Shown: positions 30,982 through 40,269, numbered from the stretch's first letter. The stretch is DNA of 64,000 nt from DASUPK01 sp963782345 (GCA_963782345.1 CAWAJF010000007.1:372001-436000); one strand, 5' to 3'. A program made the numbers and translations. Notes: a model not told the origin generated them from the letters alone.

Positions 30982-33504
30982 ATGCACCAAAAACTAGGTA
31001 TATCCCTGATAGCCGTCGCCGTGTCGCTGGTCTTCGCCACCGGCGCCGCCGCCGCCGAGCCCTCCTTCAGCGCGCACGGCAGCGTCGAGCAGGTCTATGC
31101 GACGAGCCTGCCCGCGGGCGCCTCGACCTCGCTGCTCGACTCGAGCGACCAGGTCGTCGAGACCAGGACCGCCAACGACCTCGGGGGGATCCTGTTCCGA
31201 AACGTCACGCCGGGAGACGGCTACCGAGTGAGGCTCGACACCACCGGTGAGACGTCGGGACCGCTGACGGTGCTGACGACGCAGTCGGCGCCGCCGTCGA
31301 CCGACTTCTACAACCAGACGGTCCCGTCCGACGGCTACGGCTACATGCGCACCCGCGACGGCACCAGGCTGGCGTACTCGGTCCATCCGCCGACGGATGT
31401 CACCAACGTCGAGGGCCTCGACCTGCCTCCCGAGGTGACCAGCCAGCTCTCGTCATTGGCCTCTCCCGGAGTGAAGTCACCGACCTTGGTCGAGTACTCC
31501 GGCTACGGCTACGCGAAGCCGGACGGCCCGGTGAGCGGGATCGCAACGCTTGCGAACCTGATGGGGTTCACCGTCGTCGACGTCAACATGCGCGGCACGG
31601 GGTGCTCGGGCGGGGCATTCGACTTCTTCGAGCCGCTCCAGAACCTCGATGGCTACGACGTCGTCGAGACCGTCGCCCACCAGCCCTGGGTCGCCCACGG
31701 CAAGGTCGGCATGATGGGAATCTCCTACGGCGGCATCAGCCAGCTGTTCACGGCCCAGACCCAGCCACCGGACCTGGCCGCGATCGCCCCCCTCTCGGTG
31801 ATCGACCAGACGCAGACGACCCTGTACCCGGGCGGCATCCTCAACACGGGCTTTGCCGTCAACTGGGCGAAGGAGCGCCAGGACGAGGCCCAGCCGGCCG
31901 GTCCGAACAGCGGGCAGCCCTACGCCTGGCAGCAGATCCAGAGCGGCGATCAGACCTGCGCGGCCAATCAGGCGCTCCATCCGGAGGCCGCCGACCTGAT
32001 GGCGAAGATCCGCGCCAACGACCACTACATCCCCGCGGTCGCCGACCCGCTCTCCCCGACCACCTTCGTCGACAAGATCAACGTCCCGGTCTTCATGGCC
32101 TGTCAGTGGACCGACGAGCAGACCGGCGGCCACTGCCCCACGCTCGCCGAGCACATGACGGGAACCGACAAGAAGTGGTTCACGTTCACGAACGGCGTCC
32201 ACACGGACTCGCTGGACCCGGAGACCTACAACCGCCTGTACGACTTCCTGGAGCTCTACGTGGACCAGCAGGCGCCGGCGCTGAAATCGGCCCTGGTTCA
32301 GCTCAGCTGGCCCGTGGTCATGCAGGCGATCTTCGGGATCAGCGGCCCCGGAGGCTCTCCACCGCTCGCAACCCTGCCTTCAGACCCGATCCAGCAGCAA
32401 CCGACCTATGACGGCGCCCAGGCGGCATTCGATGAGCAGCCCCAGATCCGCGTCCTGTTCGACAACGGCGCCGGCAACTCGGGCAACCCGGGCTGGCCCT
32501 ATCCCGGCTTCGAGCGCTCGTATCCCAGCTTCCCGATCCCGGACACCACGGCGCGCTCCTGGTATCTCGCACCGCAGGGCGCCCTCGCGGATGCGCCCGG
32601 CGGCGACACCGCGGCCGACGGATTCACCTGGGACGCCCACGCCCGCCCACTGACCGACTTCACCGGCGACACCGGCTCGGGCTCCGGCGGGCTCTGGACC
32701 GCTACGCCGGACTACCAGTGGTCCCAGGACCCCGCGGGCACCGCCGTCTCGTACGTAACCGCGCCACTGAGCTCCGACACCACCGTGATCGGCGCCGGTG
32801 CGGTTCACCTCTGGGTCCGCTCCTCGACGCCCAACGTCGACCTGCAGGCGACGGTGAGCGAGGTGCGCCCCGACGGCAAGGAGTCGTTCGTGCAGAACGG
32901 CTGGGTCCGGGCCAACGAGCGAAAGCTCGACGCCGCGAAGAGCACGGAGCTCGAGCCTGTCCTGAGCCTGCGCGCCTCCGACGTCTCGCCGATGCCATCC
33001 GACCGCTTCGTCGAGGTCACCGTCCCGCTCTACTACGAGGGGCACGAGTACCGCTCCGGATCGCGGATCCGCGTCAGGATCAGCGCCCCGAACGGCGATC
33101 AGCCCATCTGGTCCTTCGGCGAGACAGATCCTCCCGGCCAGGCGGACGTCGCGATCGGCTACGGCAAGGACATGCCCTCCCGCCTCGCCCTGCCGGTGGT
33201 GCCGGGCGAGAGCGCCCCGACCGGGCTTCCGCCCTGCCCGGGCCTGCGCGGGGAGCCGTGCCGTGATTACCAGCCCTTCGAGAACGCCACCGCTTCGGTC
33301 GGCAACGCGGGTGAGGTTCCCATCGGGGAATCGCCCGCCGGTCACTCGCCCGCGGCGCCGCCCGGGCAGCCCGCCTCGGGCGCTGTGAAGTCCGCGAGGA
33401 AGTGCGCCGCCAAGCCCAGGAAGCACCACAAAGAAGAAGAAGAAGAAGAAGAAGAAGAAGAAGAAGCGTCGCTGCGGCGCCAAGAAGAAGAAGGGGCACC
33501 GTAA
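30982..33504 (+). CDS. secreted CocE/NonD-family (X-Pro dipeptidyl-peptidase-like) hydrolase
   Basis: An 840-residue exported alpha/beta-hydrolase. Signal peptide LGISLIAVAVSLVFATGAAA. A beta-rich domain (about 28-115) is followed by the hydrolase: oxyanion-side VDVNMRGTGCSGG, the nucleophile elbow MGISYGGISQ, an Asp region near VFMACQWTDEQTG and the His near NGVHTDSLD. A C-terminal jelly-roll domain (about 560-760, HLWVRSSTPNVDLQATVSEV) is typical of CocE/PepX proteins. The annotated end reads poly-Glu (KHHKEEEE...). If one A of the AAA at 33430-33432 is removed, the tail becomes poly-Lys followed by RRCGAKKKKGHRKKR and stops at 33512-33514, matching the basic tails of other secreted proteins here. 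The substrate (ester or peptide) is unknown. Confidence 0.82.
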   Translation: MHQKLGISLIAVAVSLVFATGAAAAEPSFSAHGSVEQVYATSLPAGASTSLLDSSDQVVETRTANDLGGILFRNVTPGDGYRVRLDTTGETSGPLTVLTTQSAPPSTDFYNQTVPSDGYGYMRTRDGTRLAYSVHPPTDVTNVEGLDLPPEVTSQLSSLASPGVKSPTLVEYSGYGYAKPDGPVSGIATLANLMGFTVVDVNMRGTGCSGGAFDFFEPLQNLDGYDVVETVAHQPWVAHGKVGMMGISYGGISQLFTAQTQPPDLAAIAPLSVIDQTQTTLYPGGILNTGFAVNWAKERQDEAQPAGPNSGQPYAWQQIQSGDQTCAANQALHPEAADLMAKIRANDHYIPAVADPLSPTTFVDKINVPVFMACQWTDEQTGGHCPTLAEHMTGTDKKWFTFTNGVHTDSLDPETYNRLYDFLELYVDQQAPALKSALVQLSWPVVMQAIFGISGPGGSPPLATLPSDPIQQQPTYDGAQAAFDEQPQIRVLFDNGAGNSGNPGWPYPGFERSYPSFPIPDTTARSWYLAPQGALADAPGGDTAADGFTWDAHARPLTDFTGDTGSGSGGLWTATPDYQWSQDPAGTAVSYVTAPLSSDTTVIGAGAVHLWVRSSTPNVDLQATVSEVRPDGKESFVQNGWVRANERKLDAAKSTELEPVLSLRASDVSPMPSDRFVEVTVPLYYEGHEYRSGSRIRVRISAPNGDQPIWSFGETDPPGQADVAIGYGKDMPSRLALPVVPGESAPTGLPPCPGLRGEPCRDYQPFENATASVGNAGEVPIGESPAGHSPAAPPGQPASGAVKSARKCAAKPRKHHKEEEEEEEEEEEASLRRQEEEGAP
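33431..33466 (+). repeat. (AAG)12 trinucleotide repeat in the CocE tail
   Basis: Twelve exact AAG units, read as GAA (Glu) in the annotated frame or as AAG (Lys) if the preceding A tract is one base shorter. Changes in copy number would not shift the frame. Confidence 0.9.
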
Positions 33505-33541
33505 GAAGAGGTAGTCGCTGCGGGGCCTCGCCCGTGGGACG

Positions 33542-34741
33542 ATGCCGCCCATGGCAACGGTGAGGGAGTCGCCTTCGTCGCGACTGGGGGCCGCGTTTCG
33601 CCACGGAGACCGGGTGATGCCGCTCGAGCTCTTCTTCGATCTCGTCTTCGTCCTGGCGATCACGCAGTGCACGACCCTGATGGCGCACGATCCGACCTGG
33701 GGGCGGATCGGCGAAGGGATGCTTCTGCTGGCCCTGCTCTGGTGGTCATGGGTCGGTTATTCGTGGCTCACCAGCGTCTTTGATCCCGAGGAGGGCGCGA
33801 TCAGGCTCGTGCTATTCGCCGCGATGGCCTCGTTCCTGATCGCGGCGATCTGCGTCCCGGAGGCTTTCGGTGGTCTCGCGACCGAGTTCGCGATCGCCTA
33901 CAGCGCGGTCCGTCTCGCCCACGTCGCCCTCTTCCTGCTCGCCAGCCGGGGCGACCCGGCCTTCCGCCGCTCCGTGCTCGGACTCGCCGTGGCCACCACG
34001 ATCAGCATGGCCCTCCTGATCGTCGGCTCGCTGCTCGACACACCGGCGCAGGTCGCCGTCTGGACGCTCGCGCTGATTCCCGACATGGGGATTCCATACG
34101 TCTTCGGGGCCGAGGGCTGGCGGCTCGTACCCGGACATTTCGCGGAGCGCCACGGGCTGATCATCATCATCGCCCTCGGCGAGTCGATCGTCGCGATCGG
34201 CGTCGGCGCGGGATCGACACTCACCTGGGGAGTCGCCGCTGCGGCCACCGCCGGGATCGCGGTGGTGGCCGCGATGTGGTGGATGTACTTCGATGTGGTC
34301 GCCCTGGTCTCCGCGCGACGGCTGGCGAGCGCAGAGGCGGGCCGGATGCGAAACGAGCTCGCCCGCGACTCCTATTCGTTCATCCACTTCCCGATGGTCG
34401 CCGGCATCATCCTGTTCGCACTCGGCCTGAAGACGACGATCGGCCGCGTCGCCGATCCCCTGGACGCCGTGCCGGCCTTCGCCCTGCTCGGTGGCGTCGC
34501 GATCTACCTGATGGGTCTGGTCGCCTTCCGCTACCGGCATGTGCACACGCTGAACCGGCGGCGCCTCGCCCTGGCGGTCGCGCTCTTCGCCCTGATCGCG
34601 GTCGCGCTCGAGATCGCCGCCCTCGCCATCCTCGCGATCCTGGCCGTGCTGATCTGGGCGGTGATCGCCTTCGAGACGCGCGGTTACGGAGAGGGCCGCA
34701 CCAGGGTGCGCCACGGCGAGGAATTCCCCGCCGCGCGCTGA
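33542..34741 (+). CDS. LtrA family low-temperature-requirement membrane protein
   Basis: A 399-residue protein with about 11-12 membrane helices of the LtrA family. The hallmark is at the start: MPLELFFDLVFVLAITQCTT, followed later by ERHGLIIIIALGESIVAIG. LtrA was first linked to growth at low temperature in Listeria, but the family's activity is unknown and membership does not imply cold function. ATG 33542 or 33551 are both possible; neither has a good ribosome binding site. It follows the CocE gene by about 30-40 bases on the same strand and may be cotranscribed. Confidence 0.85.
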   Translation: MPPMATVRESPSSRLGAAFRHGDRVMPLELFFDLVFVLAITQCTTLMAHDPTWGRIGEGMLLLALLWWSWVGYSWLTSVFDPEEGAIRLVLFAAMASFLIAAICVPEAFGGLATEFAIAYSAVRLAHVALFLLASRGDPAFRRSVLGLAVATTISMALLIVGSLLDTPAQVAVWTLALIPDMGIPYVFGAEGWRLVPGHFAERHGLIIIIALGESIVAIGVGAGSTLTWGVAAAATAGIAVVAAMWWMYFDVVALVSARRLASAEAGRMRNELARDSYSFIHFPMVAGIILFALGLKTTIGRVADPLDAVPAFALLGGVAIYLMGLVAFRYRHVHTLNRRRLALAVALFALIAVALEIAALAILAILAVLIWAVIAFETRGYGEGRTRVRHGEEFPAAR

Positions 34742-34776
34742 CCGGCTCGTCCGGCTTTTCCGGGCGACGGCGTGCT

Positions 34777-34782
34777 TAGAGT
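34777..34782 (+). promoter_or_regulatory. -10 hexamer TAGAGT for the antiporter gene
   Basis: TAGAGT is followed by seven bases and ATG 34790, with no Shine-Dalgarno. It favours the ATG at 34790 over the GTG at 34772, which lies upstream of the hexamer. Confidence 0.5.
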
Positions 34783-34789
34783 CCCGCTG

Positions 34790-36022
34790 ATGCTTCAGCT
34801 CCCAACCGCCGCGACCGTGGCGGCAGGCGTGGACGAGACCTCGGCGCTCGTCATGGTGCTCGCGGCCGCGCTCGCCGCCCTGATCGTCCTGGCGGTCGCG
34901 CCGCGCCTGACTCTTCCGGTCGTGGTCCTCGAGCTGGTGCTCGGGATCCTGATCGGGCCCCAGGGCCTCGACATCGCGCGCGTCGATCCGACCACGGCGC
35001 TGCTGGGGAACCTCGGGCTCGGGATGCTCTTCTTCTTCGCCGGCTACGAGATCGACTTCGACCGGATCAAGGGACGCTCGCTCGAGCTGGCCGCGATCGG
35101 CTGGGGAATCTCGCTCATCCTCGCCTACAGCGTCGGCGGAGCGCTCGCCGGCGCCGGCATCATCCTCTCGTTCCTCTACACCGGGTCGGCGATGGCGACG
35201 ACGGCCATCGGCACGCTGATCCCGATACTGAGCGACGCGGGCGAGATGAGAACTACGTTCGGCACGTACCTGCTCGGCGCCGGCGCGATCGGCGAGTTCG
35301 GCCCGATCATGCTCGTCACCCTGATCCTCTCCACCGGGCATCCGCTGCATGAGGCGGTGATCCTGGTGCTCTTCATCGTCCTCGCGGTGCTGACCGGGCT
35401 GCTCGCGGTTCGCTCTGCCTGGCGGGGGTGGCCCCTGGTCGAGAGGACCTTCGAGACCTCCAGCCAGCTCGCCGTGCGACTCGCCGTCGTACTCGTCTTC
35501 AGCCTCGTCGCCCTCGCCGCTCAACTGGGGCTCGACCTGCTCCTAGGCGGATTCGTTGCCGGGATGATCACTCGCGTAGCGCTCCGCGGGCGCGAGGTGC
35601 GCGTCTTCGACTCGAAGCTCACGGCCGTCGGCTACGGCCTGCTGATCCCGTTCTTCTTCGTCACCAGCGGAATGGCGTTCGACCTCGACGCTCTCACCTC
35701 CAGCGCGACGGCGATGCTGAAGGTGCCGATGTTCGTCGCGCTGTTCCTGATCGTGCGCGGAGTGCCGGCGCTGCTGCTCTACCGCAAGGATCTCGCCCTG
35801 CGCGACCGCTTCGCCCTCGGCGTCTACTGCGCCACGGAGCTACCGCTGGTCGTGGCGATCACGACCCTGGCGATCGATGCCGGCCACATGAAGACCTCCA
35901 CGGCCGCGGCCCTGGTGGGCGCGGCGATCATCTCGACGCTGGTCTTCCCGCTGCTCGCGGCGCGGATCAGGCGCGGTGGTGAGCCGACCGCGGCCGCCAT
36001 CGAATCTCCCGCCACAGCCTAG
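34790..36022 (+). CDS. CPA2-family cation:proton antiporter
   Basis: A 410-residue transporter with about 12 helices of the KefB/NhaS-type monovalent cation:proton antiporter family. Features: PVVVLELVLGILIGPQGL in the first part, GMLFFFAGYEIDFDRIKG, the GAGAIGEFGPIML stretch with the exchange Glu, and GLLIPFFFVTSGMAFDLDAL. No C-terminal RCK/TrkA domain is attached, so it would be an ungated or separately gated member. It probably exchanges Na+ or K+ for H+. It is convergent with pepP, with a four-base overlap at the 3' ends. Confidence 0.88.
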   Translation: MLQLPTAATVAAGVDETSALVMVLAAALAALIVLAVAPRLTLPVVVLELVLGILIGPQGLDIARVDPTTALLGNLGLGMLFFFAGYEIDFDRIKGRSLELAAIGWGISLILAYSVGGALAGAGIILSFLYTGSAMATTAIGTLIPILSDAGEMRTTFGTYLLGAGAIGEFGPIMLVTLILSTGHPLHEAVILVLFIVLAVLTGLLAVRSAWRGWPLVERTFETSSQLAVRLAVVLVFSLVALAAQLGLDLLLGGFVAGMITRVALRGREVRVFDSKLTAVGYGLLIPFFFVTSGMAFDLDALTSSATAMLKVPMFVALFLIVRGVPALLLYRKDLALRDRFALGVYCATELPLVVAITTLAIDAGHMKTSTAAALVGAAIISTLVFPLLAARIRRGGEPTAAAIESPATA

Positions 36023-37077
36023 TCGACGATCTGAAGGTCCTTCGGCAGGCCGCTCAGATTGCGGTGACCGTCCGCGGTGATCACGACGAGGTCCTCGATC
36101 CGGACTCCGAAGCGCCCCGGAACGTAGACACCGGGCTCGACGGTGACGACATTGCCCTCGAACAGGTCGTCCTCGGACGTCGTCGCCAGGCGCGGCCCCT
36201 CATGCACCTCCAGCCCGACTCCGTGTCCGAGTCCGTGCCCGAAGCGATCGCCGTGGCCTGCCTCGGAGATCACCTCCCGCGCGACAGCGTCGACCTCCTT
36301 GCCGCTCGCCGCGGGGCGAACGGCCTCCAGCGCGGCCCGCTGGGCCCTCAGGACCAGGTCGTACACCTCGCGTGCGTCGTCCCCGGGATCGCCGGTGGCG
36401 AAGGTCCGGGTGCAGTCCGAGCAGTAGCCGTCGAGCAGGGAACCCATGTCGAACACGACCAGCTCACCTGAGCCGATCTTTCGCTCGCCGGGCTCGGCGT
36501 GCGGCAGCGCGCCGTTCTCGGCAGCCGCCACGATCGGTGGGAACGACGGCTCTGCGCCGAGCTCCCGGATGCGGGCCTCGACCGCGCGGGCCACCTCCCG
36601 TTCGGTGCGACCGACGAGGCCCCGCTCGAGCGCCCATCGATAAACCCCGTCGCTGAGCTCCGCGGCGGCCGCGATCCGCTCCAGCTCCTCCGGCTCCTTG
36701 ATCGCCCGAAGCCGCTCGACCAGGTCGCCTGCCGGAACGAACTCGATCCCTTCCCCGGCGGCGGCCTCCAGCCGCGCCAGCTGGCGGACGCTCAGCTTCG
36801 CGTCCTCGAATCCCACCTTCCCCTTCATCCGGGCCACGATCTGCGGGATGAGCTCGCGCTCGGCCTCCGGGCGCTCCCATTCCGGCGCGACCTCGTCCCT
36901 GGCCCGCTCGGTGTAGCGGAAGTCGGTGAAGAAGATGAGCTCCTCGCCGCCCACCAGGCACGCGCCGTTCGTCCCCGTGAACCCGGTGAGGTAGCGGACG
37001 TTGGTTAGGTCCGAGACGAAGAGCTGGTCGAGCTCGCGCTCCGCCACCAGTCCGGCGAGCCGCTTCCCGCGGGTCAT
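36019..37077 (-). CDS. Xaa-Pro aminopeptidase (M24B, PepP/PepQ type)
   Basis: A 352-residue metallopeptidase that removes N-terminal residues preceding proline or splits X-Pro dipeptides. The creatinase-like N-domain (about 1-125, SDLTNVRYLTGFTGTNGACL) precedes the pita-bread domain, with the five metal ligands: Asp in VFDMGSLLDGYCSD (two), His in GHGLGHGVGLEVHEGP, Glu in TVEPGVY and Glu in RIEDLVVI. ATG 37077 overlaps the aroQ stop (ATGA), so it is chosen over longer readings. In many actinobacteria the next gene is efp; here the operon ends at the convergent antiporter gene. Confidence 0.92.
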   Translation of the reverse strand: MTRGKRLAGLVAERELDQLFVSDLTNVRYLTGFTGTNGACLVGGEELIFFTDFRYTERARDEVAPEWERPEAERELIPQIVARMKGKVGFEDAKLSVRQLARLEAAAGEGIEFVPAGDLVERLRAIKEPEELERIAAAAELSDGVYRWALERGLVGRTEREVARAVEARIRELGAEPSFPPIVAAAENGALPHAEPGERKIGSGELVVFDMGSLLDGYCSDCTRTFATGDPGDDAREVYDLVLRAQRAALEAVRPAASGKEVDAVAREVISEAGHGDRFGHGLGHGVGLEVHEGPRLATTSEDDLFEGNVVTVEPGVYVPGRFGVRIEDLVVITADGHRNLSGLPKDLQIVD

Positions 37078-37532
37078 ACCCCCAGCCTCTCGGCGATCAA
37101 CTCGAGCGCCTCCCTGTAGCCGTCCGGGCCCTTTCCGTAGACCTGTCCCACCATCAGGTCGAGTCCCTCGAAGACCGAATGCCGGCGCCATTCCTCGCGC
37201 TTTGAGATGTCGGAGATATGGACCTCCACGGTCGGGATCCGGGTCAGATCGAGCGCATCCCGAAGCGCCCACGAGTAGTGGGTCCAGGCCCCGGCGTTGA
37301 TCAGCAGGGCGTCGGCCCTCTCGGGCAGGCGGTGCAGGTGCTCGACGAGCTCTCCCTCGGAATTCGTCTGGAAGAAGGCGGCCTCCAGGTCGAGGTCACG
37401 GGCGAAGCGCTTGACCCTCACCTCGAGCTCGGTGAGGGTGAAGTCGCCGTAGATGTCATGGTCGCGGCTGCCGAGCATGTCGAGGTTGACGCCGTGCACG
37501 ACCTCGACGCGGTTGCGGGTCACGGTGCTCAT
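37074..37532 (-). CDS. aroQ: type II 3-dehydroquinate dehydratase
   Basis: A 152-residue enzyme for the third shikimate-pathway step (3-dehydroquinate to 3-dehydroshikimate). The active-site parts of the type II dodecamer are all visible: HGVNLDMLGSRDHDIYG with catalytic Tyr28, INAGAWTHYSWALRDAL, VEVHISDISKREEWR with the catalytic His, and HSVFEG. The start overlaps the aroKB stop by four bases and the stop overlaps the pepP start, so all are coupled. Confidence 0.95.
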   Translation of the reverse strand: MSTVTRNRVEVVHGVNLDMLGSRDHDIYGDFTLTELEVRVKRFARDLDLEAAFFQTNSEGELVEHLHRLPERADALLINAGAWTHYSWALRDALDLTRIPTVEVHISDISKREEWRRHSVFEGLDLMVGQVYGKGPDGYREALELIAERLGV

Positions 37533-39118
37533 TTCAGCTCCTCTACGACCGGGCGGACCCTATCCGGCTCCACCTGCTGCCCCCACCGGGGCTCCCCGGG
37601 CTCGGGGAGCAGCACGAACCCGAGGCCCTGGCGGCTCTGCTTCTTGTCGCGCTGCATGGCCTCCAGGACACCGCCGGTCTCAACGGAGGGATCGAGAGAG
37701 ATCGGCAGCCCGTGAGCGGCGAGCAGGCCCTCGACCTCGTCGCGAAGCCCATCCGCCCCGGAGAGGCGAAGCGCGGCCAGCAGCCCCAGGCCGACCGCCT
37801 CGCCGTGACGGTAGCGGGAGTACCCGGTCTCCGCCTCGATCGCGTGGCCGACCGTGTGGCCGAGGTTGAGCACCGCCCGCCGTCCCGCGTCGCGCTCGTC
37901 CGAGGCGACGACCTCGATCTTGGTCCGCGCGCACGCGAAGATCACGTCGGCGAGCGACGCGGGCTCCAGCCGGTCGAGCCGGCGCACGCGGTCCCAGAGC
38001 GGACCGCCGGCGATCAGCGCCGTCTTCATCACCTCGACGAAGCCCGCGGAGAGCTCCTCGCCCGGCAAAGTCGCCAGCACGGTTGGGTCGGTGAGGACCG
38101 CGATTGGCTGGTGGAAGGCGCCGACGTAGTTCTTCGCCTCCGGCAGGTCCACCCCGGTCTTGCCGCCGTAGGCGGAGTCGACCTGGGCGACGAGCGTGGT
38201 CGGCGCCTGGACCAGGCTGACGCCGCGCTGGTAGGTGGCGGCGCAGAACCCGGCGAGGTCGCCGACGACCCCGCCGCCGAAGGCGAGCACGCCGTCGTCC
38301 CGGCGAGCGCCGGCATCGGCGAGCTCGCGGAGCACCCGCTCGGCCTCGGCGATCGTCTTCGACGATTCGGCGCCCTCGACCTCGATGGTCGCCTCGCGCG
38401 GGGGAAGGAGCGGCCCGTGGTCGCCGAGCGCCGCGGAGTCCGCGACGCAGAAGATCCGGGCCGGCATTCCCTCCGGGTCGACCTCCATAGCTGCGCGCAG
38501 CAGGCCGATCGCCCCCTGGCCGACGACGGCCGGGTACGAGCCCCCCTCGGCCTCGGCCCAGATCATCCGCAGCCCGGGCGCCCCCTGCATGGCGGCGATC
38601 CACGGTGCGGCGGCTCGGGCCGCCTCCTTCGCGTCCGAGGGCAGGACCACGCGGGCGAGCGATTCGTAGGTGGGCCGGCGCCGTTCGAAGCGCTCGGAGA
38701 ACTCCTCGCGGTTGGCCGCAAGCGGGCGATCGGATCCCGACGCCCGCTCCCACGCGATCTCCTCGTCGACGTCGCACCAGACGGGCATGTGCTCGGCGAG
38801 TGCTCGCCGTACGGCCTCGCTCTCGATCGCGCCCCCACCGAGGGCGACCACCGACGATGGCCCGCCGACCTGCCCCGCCAGCGCGTCGAGCACCGAGACG
38901 ACGAGGCGCTCCTCGCGCCGCCTGAATTCACGCTCGCCCTCCCGCGCGAAGAACGCCGGGATCGACTCGCCGAGCTCGCGTTCGAGCAGCTCGTCGGTGT
39001 CGATCACCCCGAGGGTGAGTCGCTCGGCGATCGCCTGGGCCGCCCGCGTCTTGCCCGCCGCCATGAACCCGATGAAGACGATCCCGTGGTGCGAGCTTGG
39101 TGCTACTAGCGCCGCCAT
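37529..39118 (-). CDS. aroKB: bifunctional shikimate kinase / 3-dehydroquinate synthase fusion
   Basis: A 529-residue fusion of two shikimate enzymes that act at non-consecutive steps. Residues 1 to about 170 are shikimate kinase: Walker A GFMAAGKT, DTDELLERELG, the shikimate-binding GGGAIES and the lid with SDRPLAANREEF. From about 185 onward is NAD+-dependent dehydroquinate synthase: AFGGGVVGDLAGFCAATYQR, PTTLVAQVDSAYGGKTGVDL, and the metal ligands in LNLGHTVGHAIE and RHGEAVGLG. Both active sites look intact. Separate aroK and aroB are usual in actinobacteria; the fusion is known mainly in some actinobacterial lineages. It overlaps aroC by 13 bases and aroQ by four. Confidence 0.95.
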   Translation of the reverse strand: MAALVAPSSHHGIVFIGFMAAGKTRAAQAIAERLTLGVIDTDELLERELGESIPAFFAREGEREFRRREERLVVSVLDALAGQVGGPSSVVALGGGAIESEAVRRALAEHMPVWCDVDEEIAWERASGSDRPLAANREEFSERFERRRPTYESLARVVLPSDAKEAARAAAPWIAAMQGAPGLRMIWAEAEGGSYPAVVGQGAIGLLRAAMEVDPEGMPARIFCVADSAALGDHGPLLPPREATIEVEGAESSKTIAEAERVLRELADAGARRDDGVLAFGGGVVGDLAGFCAATYQRGVSLVQAPTTLVAQVDSAYGGKTGVDLPEAKNYVGAFHQPIAVLTDPTVLATLPGEELSAGFVEVMKTALIAGGPLWDRVRRLDRLEPASLADVIFACARTKIEVVASDERDAGRRAVLNLGHTVGHAIEAETGYSRYRHGEAVGLGLLAALRLSGADGLRDEVEGLLAAHGLPISLDPSVETGGVLEAMQRDKKQSRQGLGFVLLPEPGEPRWGQQVEPDRVRPVVEELK

Positions 39119-40269
39119 CCGATTCGCTCCCGGTACGCCGCGATTGATGCGAGGACGTCGTCGATGTGGTCGCCGCCGAACTTCTCCCGGTAGGCGCCGG
39201 CCAGCACCAGAGCGACCATTGCCTCGGCGACGACAGCGGCCGCCGGCACCACCGTCGAGTCGGTTCGCTCCCGCATGGCCTGCGCGGGCTCCTTGGTCTC
39301 GGTGTCGACCGAGCGAAGCGGCTGCGTCATCGTCGAGATCGGCTTGATCGCGGCCTGCACCACCAGTGGCTCTCCGTTGGTCATGCCGCCCTCGAGACCG
39401 CCGGCCCGGTTGGTCTGGCGAAACCAGCCCCGCTCCTCGGACCAGAAGATCTCGTCGTGCGCCTCCGAGCCGGGCTTGCCGGCGACGTCCCAGGCCTCGC
39501 CCACCGAGATGCCCTTGACCGACTGGATCGAGCAGACGGCCTGCGCGAGGCGCCCGTCGAGCTTCTCGCTCCAGGAGACGTGCGAGCCGATCCCGGGCAC
39601 CAGGCCGAAGGCGCGAACCTCGAACTTGCCGCCCAGCGACTCGTTCTCCTTCCGCAGGCGATCGATCTCGGCGACCATCGCCTCGGCGGCCCCGGCGTCG
39701 AGGCAGCGGACTGGGGAGTCATCGACGCCCTCGAAGTCCTCCGGCCGCAGGTCGCCGGGCTCGGGCGCCGTCACGGAGGCGATCTGGATCACGTGGCTGT
39801 GGATGCTCACCCCGACCGCGGAGAGGAAGCCCTTGGCGATCGTCCCCGCTGCGACCCGCGCCGCGGTCTCGCGCGCGCTGGCCCGCTCGAGCACGTTGCG
39901 CACATCGGAGTGGCCGAACTTCTGCGCGCCTGCCAGGTCCGCGTGCCCCGGCCGCGGCAGATGCGACTCCTCGATCTCCGCCTCGACCGGCCACGGGTTC
40001 ATGCGCTCATCCCAGTTCGGGTAGTCGCGATTCGCCACCAGGACGGCGATCGGACTGCCCAGCGTGCGGCCGTGGCGGACGCCCGAGCGGATCTCGACCG
40101 CATCGCTTTCGATCTTCATGCGGCCGCCGCGGCCGTGACCGAGCTGGCGCCGCGCCATGTCGCGATCGAGCGCGTCGCGATCGAGCTCGAGCCCCGCCGG
40201 CAGGCCCTCGACGATCGCGACCAGGCCCGGCCCGTGGGACTCGCCCGCCGTTGTGAACCTCAAACTCAC
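39106..40269 (-). CDS. aroC: chorismate synthase
   Basis: A 387-residue FMN-dependent enzyme converting EPSP to chorismate, the last shikimate step. It starts SLRFTTAGESHGPGLVAIVE and has the family motifs RGGRMKIESDAVEIRSGVRHG, GHADLAGAQKFGHSDVRNVL followed by ERASARETA, and SVDTETKEPAQAMRERTDST near the end. Length and motifs are normal. It leads the tightly packed aroC-aroKB-aroQ-pepP set (minus strand). The prepilin peptidase gene lies about 40 bases downstream in the plus direction, divided by a short gap. Confidence 0.96.
   Translation of the reverse strand: MSLRFTTAGESHGPGLVAIVEGLPAGLELDRDALDRDMARRQLGHGRGGRMKIESDAVEIRSGVRHGRTLGSPIAVLVANRDYPNWDERMNPWPVEAEIEESHLPRPGHADLAGAQKFGHSDVRNVLERASARETAARVAAGTIAKGFLSAVGVSIHSHVIQIASVTAPEPGDLRPEDFEGVDDSPVRCLDAGAAEAMVAEIDRLRKENESLGGKFEVRAFGLVPGIGSHVSWSEKLDGRLAQAVCSIQSVKGISVGEAWDVAGKPGSEAHDEIFWSEERGWFRQTNRAGGLEGGMTNGEPLVVQAAIKPISTMTQPLRSVDTETKEPAQAMRERTDSTVVPAAAVVAEAMVALVLAGAYREKFGGDHIDDVLASIAAYRERIGWRR

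Noticed and set aside
33431..33466. Phase-variable switch by (AAG)n copy number
   Set aside because: The unit is three bases long, so copy changes do not shift the frame; only the flanking A tract could.
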